Positions 1 through 10,111 of a stretch of DNA of 64,000 nt are shown here, in pieces. Position numbers and translations under genes: made by a program. Under the pieces are notes generated by a model, which made no database searches, had not been told where the DNA came from, and worked only from the letters and a program-made list of their open reading frames with translations. Positions within the stretch are counted from its first letter, which is position 1; each line of letters opens with the position of its first letter. Source of the stretch: Pochonia chlamydosporia 170 (lineage: Eukaryota; Ascomycota; Sordariomycetes; Hypocreales; Clavicipitaceae); contig NC_035793.1 in the NCBI RefSeq assembly GCF_001653235.2, forward strand, positions 2,728,001 through 2,792,000, read 5' to 3'.

Positions 1-535
1 CCGTGGAACCATGACCATGCCTTCCGTACGTTAAATCTCCCGCCGCCAAATTGCATTCTTCAACCCGCACGAAGATGGATGTATGGAATATTTGTTGGAG
101 GAACCGTGTCCTTCTAATGTTCCTTGCACTCTGACGCCGCACTGGTTGAATTGAATGACAATGCAAGCGGAATCTCGAATCTGCCCAGAAGCAAAAGTGC
201 TGACAACGCAATTATAGATTGGTTTCAGAACCAACAAGAAGACCCGTTACATGATGCCCTCTGGCCACAAGTCTTTCCTCGTCAACAACGTCAAGGATGT
301 CGAGCTTTTGATGATGCACAACCGATCTTACGCCGCTGAGTACGTCTATGAATCCTCTCACACACTCCCAGACCCATTTCCTCGAACCCAACTCATAAAG
401 AACGTAAACTAACCTCCCCCCAACAGGATCGCCAGCGCCGTCTCCTCCCGAAAGCGAATTGACATCATCGCCCGTGCCAAGCAATTAGGAGTCAAGGTCA
501 CAAACGCCAAGGCAAAGGTCACGACCGAGGTGTAA
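1..535 (+). CDS. rpl32: 60S ribosomal protein L32 (eL32), 3' part, cut by the window edge
   Basis: Structural protein of the large cytosolic ribosomal subunit. Three coding segments are visible: 1-25 (partial), 218-339 and 427-535, with introns 26-217 (donor GTACGT) and 340-426 (donor GTACGT, acceptor ACAG). The spliced peptide contains [18 protein letters not shown], then a segment ending HNRSYAAE, then [18 protein letters not shown] and [14 protein letters not shown] before TAA. This is the conserved C-terminal two thirds of eL32. Phases agree: exon 1 ends on a codon boundary, and exon 2 leaves two bases that make GAG with the next exon. The N-terminal basic region lies outside the window. 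The intron-rich, compact structure is usual for fungal ribosomal protein genes. The neighbour tea4 is convergent, 1.7 kb away. Identity is very likely; only the 5' boundary is missing. Confidence 0.95.
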
Positions 536-2190
536 ATTGGGGATTTTTGGGGGAAAAACAAATTCGGCTCTGGGGCTGCTTTCACGGGTTGCATCGGACT
601 GGGGTTTTTATTATTGAGTCTTTGCGTTATTTTATCCAAAAGAAAAATTACGTCGAGCCCCCCCTCCTCCTTGCTTCTGCCTTGACATTTTTTTGGTGTT
701 TTTACGAAAGAATTGTAGCGGCTCGACGTCGGCGTGCGGTGGAAAGCAGCATGGACCTTGGAATTTTCTTGTTTCTTTTTCCCTGAGTATGCTGGCGATT
801 TGTATTTTCGAGATTTGCTAGTGGGAAAAGAAACATAAAGAAAACGCAATACATGACCCTTGGATGAAACAACAAACGTGTGGTTTGTGAGTTGGTGAGC
901 TGCCCGGCTTGTGATTGAGCTCTTGTGACTTGTAATTGGTGCAGTGCATCTTCATCTCGTAGCAGAGACGTGTCGAACATGGAGATAACGGTGCTTCAAC
1001 GAAATGTAAAACGAGGTGACGCTAAGGCTACCAAGAATTCTAAGAAGCTGCACTGTTGCTCTGTCTCTGGCCGCTTGGACTTGCACCACAGGAGCAACTC
1101 TCCATCCACCCAGGCATTATATCATAACCGACAATAACAGCAGTTTGCATGTCAATACGGAGTGTTTTCGCATTCGGTCATTTGCCTTGAAACCGTTCGA
1201 TTACATGCACGCAAGACTGGTACTACCCGCCCCTTCTTTAAACACATCAAGATAAAAAAAAATATGGCAATTGCTTAAATTCACAGCCCTGCTGCACTTA
1301 TGCAGTATACACTATACAGTATTGTACAATCCTGCGACCTGCATATGAACCAAAATGCTGTCCTCCGCTTTCCGTGACTGCCGCTTGCCTTCACGTCTCG
1401 ACAGGTTAATTGATGACGCTCCTGGCTGGGCATGCCCAACTCTTCTAGCCCCTTCTTGCTGATTCCCATCCAATAATCGAAGAGAACAAAGAAGAAAACA
1501 CGTAACAAAAAATGAATAGAGCCAGGAGAGTACACAAGTCTCTCATAATCTAGATTTGACTCTCCGGCCAAGGACTCTAGAAGAGTGGAATGCATAGCAT
1601 CAGACCTGACCATTCAGAGAAGAAAGAGAAGGACAACAATCAATCATCCTCAAAGACAAAAGAAGGTATAAGAAAAGAGAGCGAGTGAAAGCAGAGAGCC
1701 AGTTGCTCTGCACAACATAATCCTCTGTGGTTGGTTCTTGTAAATACGTACATTTGTGAGTATCTCATATCAGCATGTTAAGTCTTCCTTGATATCCCGA
1801 GGCAGAAAACCAGTCAAAGCAGCACAAAATCCAGGAAAGAAGAAAAATAGGATGAAAGTGCCAGCGAAGCTGAAAGCACCAAGTTCGAAAATTGCCCAGC
1901 AGGCACATCCAGCGCGCATTCAAAACTGCCGCTTGGGCCGCGTTTCCAATTCAAAATGAGTCCAGACCCTTGACGCCGTAATAGCTGATGAAGACCGCAG
2001 TGGTCCCACTTCAGATCTTGATGCCTAAATGCCAAAGAAGCAACCGTTGCAATGTGAATGTGGATAATTTTGGTATCTCATGTGAACGAAAAAAGGAAAA
2101 GAAAATAAGACGAGGGGCCAACAATATCACTCCTAGCAAAGTTGAACTACACCCTTTGCTTCGAGCAGATATTCAATAGCCTCGCAGAAT
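536..2190. other. Convergent intergenic region, rpl32 / tea4
   Basis: About 1.65 kb between two converging 3' ends. It must hold both 3' UTRs and terminators. The open frames here are short, overlap on both strands and show no recognisable domain. I see no RNA gene or mobile element. The stretch from about 1600 to 1700 is purine-rich on the + strand. Confidence 0.6.
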
Positions 2191-5100
2191 CTATATGGTG
2201 CCACGAAGACGCTGCTTTCTGGCAAGCCAGTCTCCGAGCATGTTGTCCAATTGCTATAGAGAATGCATATTAGCACCACTATTCCTATGATTGTTTTCGG
2301 TTCATCACAGACTGTTATTGCTTACCGTCGTAATTTCTGCCAGTTTTGCATTTTGTTCCCGGAAGAGTCCACCGACAACCGGGTGGTCGATGCCTGCCGG
2401 CTCAACGTTTGTCTTGTCATATATTACAGCGAGCAAGTCACGGATATGATCGCTTTCGTCAAAGAAGGCTCGAAGTTTGGTGTCGTCCCAAGCTCCCTCC
2501 TTTCCACTACTCGTAGTACTGCCTTCTCTGCCAGCATCACCAACAGCCTGCACAAGCTCTGGTGATGGTGATGCTTCCGGCGAGTTGCCTTCGGGTGACG
2601 AGGTATCGACCATGAGCGCAGGAGGATTAGAAGCGCTCGCGGGAGATGAGTAACCATTGCTCTCGATTTCTTGTCTTCCCGGAATTTGTTGTGTGTGAGC
2701 AGCTCTGGCAGTCTTGGGAGCCTGAGTAGTGTCACCACGATGACTTTCACCAGCTTGTTCAGGCCCTCCATGCTGACCTTGCTCTGCACTCGCGGGCAGG
2801 GTGGCGGTTGGTCGCTCAGGATGAGGCTCTTCCAGCTCGGAGCTGTCTGATGCGTCAAGTTCCATGCGTGTCTTGGCTTTGACGGTTTTCTGGGGTTTGG
2901 GATCAGCACTGCTGCTGGCGGCTCGGCCCGGCACGAGTTTTGACATGACAGATTTCTCATCCTTTTGGCCCGAAGACGACACCGACCGTTCTCTGGTACC
3001 CTCTCGTGTTTGTGTCTGTTTTGATGATGGTAATTGCTGAGCTTCGCTCGTGTCCGGATCCACAATTCGCATAGATGCTGGCGGAACATTTGACACGTCG
3101 TTGGTTCTACCTTCAGCAAGGTACGATGACAGCTCAACCGACTTCTGGACAACTCCTGCCTTGTTACTTGGCACGTTCTTTTGGAGTTTGGAGGGTTGCC
3201 GTTGAGATCCTGCACGTTCTGGCGACAACTGCTCTTCTATTGAGCGGTCTTCGCTCTCTCGCGAATCGGACATAATGTCCATAGACCGCTTGCCGAACGA
3301 TTCATCATCTTCCTCCGAGGCCTTCTTCTTATCCTTTCTTGAAAAGAATCCTCGGAGACCGCCGGACTTCTTTTCCTTGTCTTTCTTCTCCTTGTCCTTC
3401 AGCTTCTTCTTTTCCTTGTCGGAGAGTAATTCTCGGTCCATTTTATCCAAGCTTGACCCAGACCTATTATCCCTAGTGGTTGAGTCACTGGATTGTCTCG
3501 GAGTGTTGTCGTCGCGAAGGAGATTCGGTGTGAGGGTGATCTTTTTTGTTTCCACGCTCTCGTCTTTGAAGAACGAGTCGGTATTCCTCACGGTCCCGTT
3601 TCTAGATCGACTAGGGCCTTCAGGCTTTTCCTCAACAGATTCCTCACTACTCCTCATCGGATCATCATCTGCCCCCATATCCTTTGTTGATTCTGGTGAT
3701 ACCTTCTCCTCTTTAGATGGACGGGTTTTCAGGGGCTCCACCTTAGCAGTCTCGTCTGTGATAGAATCTTCAGCCCCATTTTGCTTATCTTGTTGTTGCT
3801 GTTGTTGCTGCTGCTGTTGTTGTGCTTTTTGATGCGCATTCTGTTGCGAACCAAAGAGCTCTTCGATATCTTCGTCATCGGTGGAGTAATCGAAATCGGA
3901 GTAGTCAACATATGTAGGGTCCGCAAATGTTACAGTCTTCCGCCTCCGCCGCATGGATTTGAAAGAATTCTTCTTATTCTGGGCCTGGTCGCCGAGCATG
4001 GTTGCAGAAAGCTGCGTGCGATCATGGTCAGTCATGTAGGCTAGATTCTTGATGTTGTTTGAACTTGCACATACATCAATATTTCTGTGCTTGTTTAACC
4101 GTGCCAGTCGTTCAGTGGGTGTTTCTATGTGCTCGGCGGGAAGATAACCTGCATGTCCTATATTAGCAAAAAAGAATGTGCCATCGGAAGCCGCAAGATA
4201 AGCCTTACCAATGCTGCTATCTTTGACTACTCGCACGAGCCACCAATAGCTGTTGCTATCATCTAACAGCACCATCGTATCGCCTTTTGTGGCATTTGCC
4301 TGGCCCTCCACGGTCGCGACGAAAGTGTGGAGAGCGTAAACGAATTCGAAGTCGATGTCCTCTGGCTCAAGTAAGCATTCGTCCTCACTACAAGATTTAA
4401 GCAAGCCAGCTTGGTTGGATAGCGGATAGCCAGAGTACGCATCGCAATGCGCGAATTGCTCCGGTCGGACGAGACAAAGGGAGTTTGTTGGGACTGCAGG
4501 TTGATCACCGCCACCGAGACTCGTGCCCTTTGAGCTACAAAGAAATTCGCAACAAGGAAGCTTGAGAAAATCATCAAATTGACATCCCTCAAGAGGATGT
4601 GACTGAAGAAAAGAATCCGGCCCAGCACGCTGAAGCAAGGGATCCTAAGCCTTGGTAAGGCGAGCCATTTCCCCAGAGCAGTCTGCCATGGCAAATGAAG
4701 GGCATGTAATCCCATGATGATGTCCGACTTCCGGTTCAAGGGGATTCTCAAGTCTTTTGTTGCAATCTTGACGTCCACCGGGGCTTGACGGCTCCCATGG
4801 TAGTCCGGGACTCGATCCACGTTGCCACTCAGCAATAGGTTCGAGTTTGCAGAGCTTTGATACACTTGTCTCATGGACAGAGATGACTTCTTCAGCGGAG
4901 ACGCGGCTAGCAGCCACTGGCACAATAGCTTCGGTCGTCACATTCGCTGAATCCAACTGTCGTAGAAGTGACGTGAGAGAGGACTCACGCCGCGGCCAAG
5001 CCGCTGGCATTTTAACAGGGTTCAACGCACCGTCTTCGATAGAGGGGGAGCTGGAGATCTTATCCATCAAATCGTCATCCAGATCGTCGCCCTCCCCTTC

Positions 5101-5844
5101 CAGGTCTTCCTCGTCCGTGGAAGAGATGCCGCCATTTTGCGCAATGGCCAAAGCATCCTGCTGATCATGGTGATACATTTCGATCCCCAGGCCACCTCCG
5201 GCAAGGCTGTGCTTGTCTGCAGCGTTGTGATCTTCGGCGTATTCTTGGAGCAGTTCGGTAGTGTCGTTGGGTTTGCCGTTGGACCAGGACACCCGCGGGC
5301 TGTGGGCCTCGGCCTCAGCAGTCTCGTGAGCGACCTCGCGAAGTGTCTCGGCCTGGTGAGGAGCAATTGACACGCCTGGGGCGCCAGGAGGTGTGTCGGA
5401 GGTGTGAGGGTGGTTGGCGTGGTGGTCTTTGGCCGACGGTGCAACGTGATCCTGAAGGTCAAGCGTGTCTGTAGAATGCGACGGCAAGAGGAGCAAAGTT
5501 AGTAATGTTTTGGTTGAGGCTCATGCCATCTACAACGAGCGTCACCTGCGCTAGATAGAGGCGCGAAACAAGAAAAGTTTAAGAGGGATATTGAAGCAGG
5601 TTGGGTTGGTGGCTGGAATGCATCGCTCCATCGCAGGCGAGAGTGCCGGTGCCTGTGCCTGTGCCTGGCACAGGCGGCTATGAGGAAGCAAACCCCAGGT
5701 TGGAAACAAGAGCGACCAGGGGCGCATGGGGAGGCTAGGAGCAAGGACCACAGGATGGCACAGAGGCTGCGCAAGAAACGAACAAGGGACGAAAAAAACA
5801 AGAATTGGAAACGTACCGGCACGAATGATGGATGGCCTCGTCAT
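2191..5844 (-). CDS. Tea4/Bud14-type SH3 polarity protein (interrupted by one in-frame TAG)
   Basis: Cell-end/polarisome SH3 protein of the Tea4-Bud14 family, which links microtubule-delivered landmarks, formins and PP1 phosphatase at growth sites. Model on the minus strand: exons 5844-5817, 5468-4209, 4148-2326 and 2253-2191; introns of 348, 60 and 72 nt; 1057 codons before the final TAG. The N-terminus MTRPSIIRADTLDLQDHV spans intron 1. The SH3 domain runs from EDIDFEFVYALHTFVATVEG through NSYWWLVRVVKDSSIG to YLPAEHIETPTERLARLNKH. Just downstream is KTVTF (3925-3939), an RVxF-type PP1 docking motif, followed by 11 glutamines. The C-terminus ends ITTQLDNMLGDWLARKQRL. Codon 284 (4645-4647) is TAG, with the same frame open on both sides. 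The cause could be an unrecognised intron, a sequence error or a real nonsense change. The family call is strong; the integrity of the gene is uncertain. Confidence 0.85.
3790..3822 (-). repeat. CAA/CAG tract coding polyglutamine in the Tea4/Bud14 gene
   Basis: Eleven consecutive glutamine codons on the minus strand, mixing CAA and CAG. They lie C-terminal to the SH3 domain and PP1-docking motif, in a low-complexity, charged region. Length polymorphism between strains is likely. Confidence 0.9.
4149..4208 (-). other. In-frame, stop-free 60-nt intron inside the SH3 coding region
   Basis: Donor GTAAGG at 4208, GCTAAT before the end, and acceptor GCAG at 4149. Removal joins DSSIG to YLPAEHIETP, the conserved family sequence, so this is an intron. 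It is a multiple of three and has no stop; retention would insert 20 residues into the last strands of the SH3 domain. Confidence 0.85.
5641..5672. repeat. GTGCCT short tandem repeat
   Basis: About four imperfect copies of a GTGCCT hexamer within the first intron of the Tea4/Bud14 gene. Confidence 0.7.
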
Positions 5845-8338
5845 TGTGAGCTCGAGAATCCAGCCAAGGAGCGACGCGGGGATGTGGAAGAGGTCCCCAA
5901 GTCCCAACTTCTAACGCCTGGCCTTCCGAGTCGCACGGCGTGTTAAAACGAAGCCGGTATTTTAGCTAGTGCCAGGGGGAAAAGCGGACGATGCGAACGG
6001 ACGGGCGGACGATGTGGACAATGCAAATGTGGGCAAGGAATAGCTCAAAGAGAGGACCAGTCTGATAGAAACGGGGTAGCCAGAGAGCAACAGACTAGGC
6101 TTGGCTGTCACTAGCAGGTGGTGACTGGGTAAGATGGTGCAAGCTGTGCAACGAAGAAAGCCAAAGCTGACTGTGACCGAAACTGCCCCCAAGTCACTGA
6201 TCCCTGGTTTCGATTTTGGCTGATGTTGGACGACGTGAGCATGAAGCGAGATTTGCGAAGGTCGCTTGACGAGGACGGACGAGGGATGGAGACGCTTGTC
6301 GGGGTCTGGGGCTTCAGCTTGGGCAGATTTCGATTCCGTGCCATCCACGCACAGTTGGGCTTCTATAATTAATCGAAGCCGCCAGGGTGGTTGCGCAAGA
6401 TGGAAGGGCTTGGCGGGGGGGGAATTAAATTGAAGAAAATAAAGTGAGAGGCAGAGGCAGAGGACAGATGTGCCCAGTTCGGATGGGGATGGGGATGGGG
6501 GATTGGAGTCGAGCCCAGCACTTGAGTCGAGTCGGCACTTGATGCACGTCGACGTTGACCACTCAAAACGCGGCACCATGCAGGTCAAGACGATCCAACG
6601 TCAAGCAGTGTCGATTGACTCCAGTCCCAAAATTTTGAGCAAGAATCCAGTTGCTTCAGGGGTAACATTGGAGGGCAATTGGCACAACAAAAAAAAAAAA
6701 AAGGCATCAAATCAAGCCAGGCAGTCCTCGCCAGCAAGGGGCTGCGAAACCTCCTTGTCCCATATTCTTGTCCCACGCCCAAGCCCAAGCCCAGCCCAAC
6801 CAGAACCAAGCCAGACGTTGAGACTGGCCAGTAGCAAGCCTCAAAGTGGATGTCGAACATGTGCCAGGACTGTGTTTCAAGAAGTGCCCGCTTTGCCTCT
6901 GATTGGCCAGCCGCAGTAGCCATCGTTTGAGATCTCCAACAAGGCGGCCGGAACATAATTCTCAAGTCAACTTGACCTCTTTCTTTGCGCTTACAACTTC
7001 GGATACTGCACAGTACTTACAATACGCACCAGAACTCATCAACCTTCACCGAACACGATTGATAACTAGCCAACCAACCGCACAGCATGGCGTATCCTGC
7101 CTGTACTTGGTATTAGACGTGACCAGACCGTTGCCATTCCCAACAAGCCACTTGCGGTTGAAAAGCTTCCTCGTCACATATCATCTGGGCGATGCCATAC
7201 GAATGCCACCGTCTATAACAATTGCAGATGTCATTAGCCTTGCCGATTCTAATATATATTATATATTTATTTTTGGAAACATTATTCGGGGCCAAATATT
7301 ACCGCTCAGATATATGTATCTAGCAACTCTGGGGGCAAAACGGTTGACGTCCTTGGCCCGTACTCGAATGTCTATGATGCTACGTAGGTGGTGCATTTAT
7401 GCGATAACTGTCTGTAGTATTCGAGGTTTACAAATCTACGTATCCAAGCTCCACTCTATCCTTAGATGATTGTCAATTGCATCTTTTCCACTTGTGTTTT
7501 ACCCCATGAATTGCCGACCCGGATGTGGCACACGGCGCATCTACCCCACGATTCCAACATCACGAATATATTCATATATTCCGACACGGAGGAAGACCAC
7601 GTGTGTACGGTTAGTCGTACCTTCTTAAGCTTGCATAAAATGCTATTTTTGACCGAGGGCAGTATTAAACGACAAAAGCAAGAGTAAATGTCTTTAGGTA
7701 GCCATGCTTGATGCCTTTGCGCCAGCTGAGCCGAGCCAGCACAACGCCACAAACACCGCCCTCTTAGAGTCGAGACGCTTCATCCCCAAGACATTTATCA
7801 ACAATAATTGGACATCTTAGATGATTCGCGGGGACTTAGATGCCAAGGCGTCAATCGTGCTTGATGGTCTACACGGACTATTACAAGGCTGAACGCCCGC
7901 GCACACTTGAGCTACGCATGTCAATTCAATGAGGGTGATGTCTACATGTCACTCTTTCGTCACATACTATCAGTCAAACTTTATGAGAGCATTATTAAAT
8001 GGCATCATAGCGTAATGGCATAATCTCCTTTCTACACCATCTGTCACTATCAAGAGTAAAGGTGTTTCGTGTCCCAAATTTGATGCCAATAACTCTATAA
8101 TGTCCTGTCGGTACTTGGTGAGGTTCACGCCACCAAACCCAGCTTTGAAGTTGAGAGTTTGTTTTTCCTCAGCTGATGTCTAAGCTGAAGGCAACTCAAG
8201 TAATTCAATTCGGATCGGACAGTAACTGAGGCGCAGTGGCGCAATGGCACATTCCGTCGGTCAACATGCAAAGTATTTCGCGACACTGGTTGGGTCGATG
8301 AGGTTTACTCGCAGTGCAATACTAAAGGAATTGTTTGA
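5845..8338. other. Divergent intergenic region, tea4 / cysteine-rich gene
   Basis: About 2.5 kb upstream of both divergent genes. It holds low-complexity patches: a GGGGAT repeat (6481-6502), an A14 run (6689-6702) and a CCCAAG repeat (about 6776-6796). From about 7240 it becomes AT-rich, for example a run of TA steps near 7250-7270. No open frame has a recognisable domain or convincing codon bias. It presumably contains the tea4 promoter and long leader. Confidence 0.55.
6689..6702. repeat. Poly(A) run of 14
   Basis: Homopolymer within the tea4 upstream region. No target-site duplication or retroposon body is recognisable beside it. Confidence 0.85.
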
Positions 8339-8345
8339 TATAAAA
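8339..8345 (+). promoter_or_regulatory. TATA box of the cysteine-rich secreted protein gene
   Basis: TATAAAA lies 79 nt before the proposed ATG at 8424. This spacing would give a transcription start near 8370-8380 and a leader of about 50 nt. A strong TATA box is uncommon beside the housekeeping genes here and fits an inducible secreted protein. Confidence 0.6.
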
Positions 8346-8423
8346 CCGCTGATGCTCTCGGACATTCCATATCTCATCACAACCTAAGGAATATTATCCG
8401 AAAAATTGTTTCACTCTTGAAAG

Positions 8424-9319
8424 ATGGTACAAGTCCTTTACGGTATGTTCATCATCTTGTACATCCACCTACCTAGCTTCTAGTTAGTATTAGTCAAGCC
8501 ATAGGTCTACCTACATGCCCTCCCTTCCACAGCAAGACACGACACCTGTCTGGCCTTCAAGACTAATCACCAACCAACCATGGTCTGTTTTGTTGACTAA
8601 TTGAATGTATAGACTTAGCAGGAGCCATCCTACCACTACACTTCATCGGAGTAGCAGCACAAGGCAACTCGGTTTGCGCAAAATGGTGCTCTGCCGGGTT
8701 CGCCCAACCTGGAAAAGACTGCACATCACTTGCAGCCAAGGGAACCGGCCCATGCTACGCCTGCGGTCCTCTTCGACCAAATACACGCGACGGCATGGCC
8801 TTGTGCTCCGAAAAATGCGTCAACACCATGACTGATTCCAAAAACTGTGGATCTTGTATGTTGTCTTGCCTCGCTCCTCAGTCGTCAAGCCCAAGCTTGA
8901 AGCCAGTTGGCCCTATATTATTACTACTGTACTAACATCACATCTTTAAATAAATAGGTGGCAAGACCTGTGGCTCCAATGAATTCTGCTCTCAGGGAAC
9001 ATGTGCCGTCTACGACCAGTGCACCACCCCATCATTGAGCTGCTCTCCACCATACAATCTCTGCCCAGGAGGTACACTTATATGTGTTCAACGTATCAAC
9101 GGGCAAAAGATATGTGTTACGGGAGGGGATTTTACAGCTTGTGCTAAAGATTCAGACTGCCCTGCCGGTCTAGTCTGCCTGTCAAAGCCAAGTCAGGACT
9201 GCCGAACACAGCCGCCCTCGAAGCCGGGAACTTGCGGGTATTATTCTGGGCCTCTTTCGCCTGCTAAGAGGCAATCTGGCAATGAATCGCCCAACTATTG
9301 GGGACTGTCTCTGCTCTGA
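8424..9319 (+). CDS. Cysteine-rich putative secreted protein
   Basis: Function unknown. Exons 8424-8442, 8613-8855 and 8958-9319 give 207 residues. Intron 1 (170 nt) has donor GTATGT, a GACTAAT branch-like site and acceptor ATAG; intron 2 (102 nt) also has donor GTATGT. The N-terminus MVQVLYDLAGAILPLHFIGV is hydrophobic apart from one Asp and is probably a signal peptide ending near AAQG. The mature part carries about 22 cysteines in short-spaced clusters, including NCGSCGKTCGSNEFC, CVNTMTDSKNC and DSDCPAGLVC. That pattern is common in small secreted fungal proteins rather than in any enzyme. A TATA box sits 79 nt upstream. The 19-nt first coding exon is the weakest part; the first in-frame alternative would lack a signal peptide. 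It could be an effector-like or surface protein, but nothing in the sequence proves that. Confidence 0.72.
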
Positions 9320-10111
9320 ATCAAGGGTCAACTTTGAGCGTCAATCGAGGTAAATCACCTTTATGAATAATCAGACTCTCACATGTAGGTCACCATTGGG
9401 ACGACAAAACAGTACTGCAAATGGAAGGGGAAAAAAGAAATTGCATCAAGGTACAATTTTAGTAGTGGGAAAAGGGAGGAGGGGGGTAGAGGCCATCAAG
9501 GCAGCCCCAACGTTAAACTTACAACAATCTCTTGCACTTGGTTTGCGTGATGCCTGTCGTTATGGGAGAATAAGTATGTACTAGTCAAACAAACCAGCCC
9601 AGGACCAACATAAATCCACCGAGGAAGCAAGCCCCAGACACAGTCGTCTAAATTAAGGTCCTTTTCGTCATGGCCTAGCCCCCCGAACAATAGGGTTGTG
9701 TCTTGTGGTCTACGAATCGTCCAATCGTTTCTCAACGGCCCAGGGAAGTATTTGAAGTATCAACATTATTAGTAGTATATATTCTTCTAAGACCTCGATG
9801 GCTTCACCTTGAGGTGTGTATGAACGTGTCACAGCATTTCGGCCATTTTCTTTGAACTTTTCCCAGCCTGTTCTCCAATCCAATGCTCAATAGTATTCAA
9901 AATGAACTCGCGAGTCTCAAAAGAAAGAAATTCACGCAACAATAATGCACCCTGCCCAATGCTAATAATCTGCCTCTCATGGCGATACGAGTACTCTTTA
10001 TCTCTCATATATAACTCATGAGGTAATAAAAAAACACATTCAACAGCCCAGTAGAGCTTGTGTAGCTAATGCAATAGAAAACAAAATCAAGCCAAATCTT
10101 TGTTTGATGAT
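9320..10111. other. Convergent intergenic region, cysteine-rich gene / gdh2
   Basis: About 0.8 kb between two converging 3' ends. I see no gene. It is AT-rich toward the gdh2 side and presumably holds both terminators. Confidence 0.6.

Noticed and set aside
2424..3215. 263-codon open frame overlapping the Tea4/Bud14 gene on the same strand
   Set aside because: It is an out-of-frame shadow of the conserved protein, with basic, domain-free composition.
4263..4925. 220-codon minus-strand frame crossing the Tea4 TAG; considered as a frameshifted continuation
   Set aside because: Downstream it loses the EDIDFEFVYALHTF start of the SH3 domain, and no intron pair I could find links it to both halves.
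6689..6702. Poly(A) run considered as the tail of a retroposon
   Set aside because: No retroposon body or flanking duplication is recognisable.
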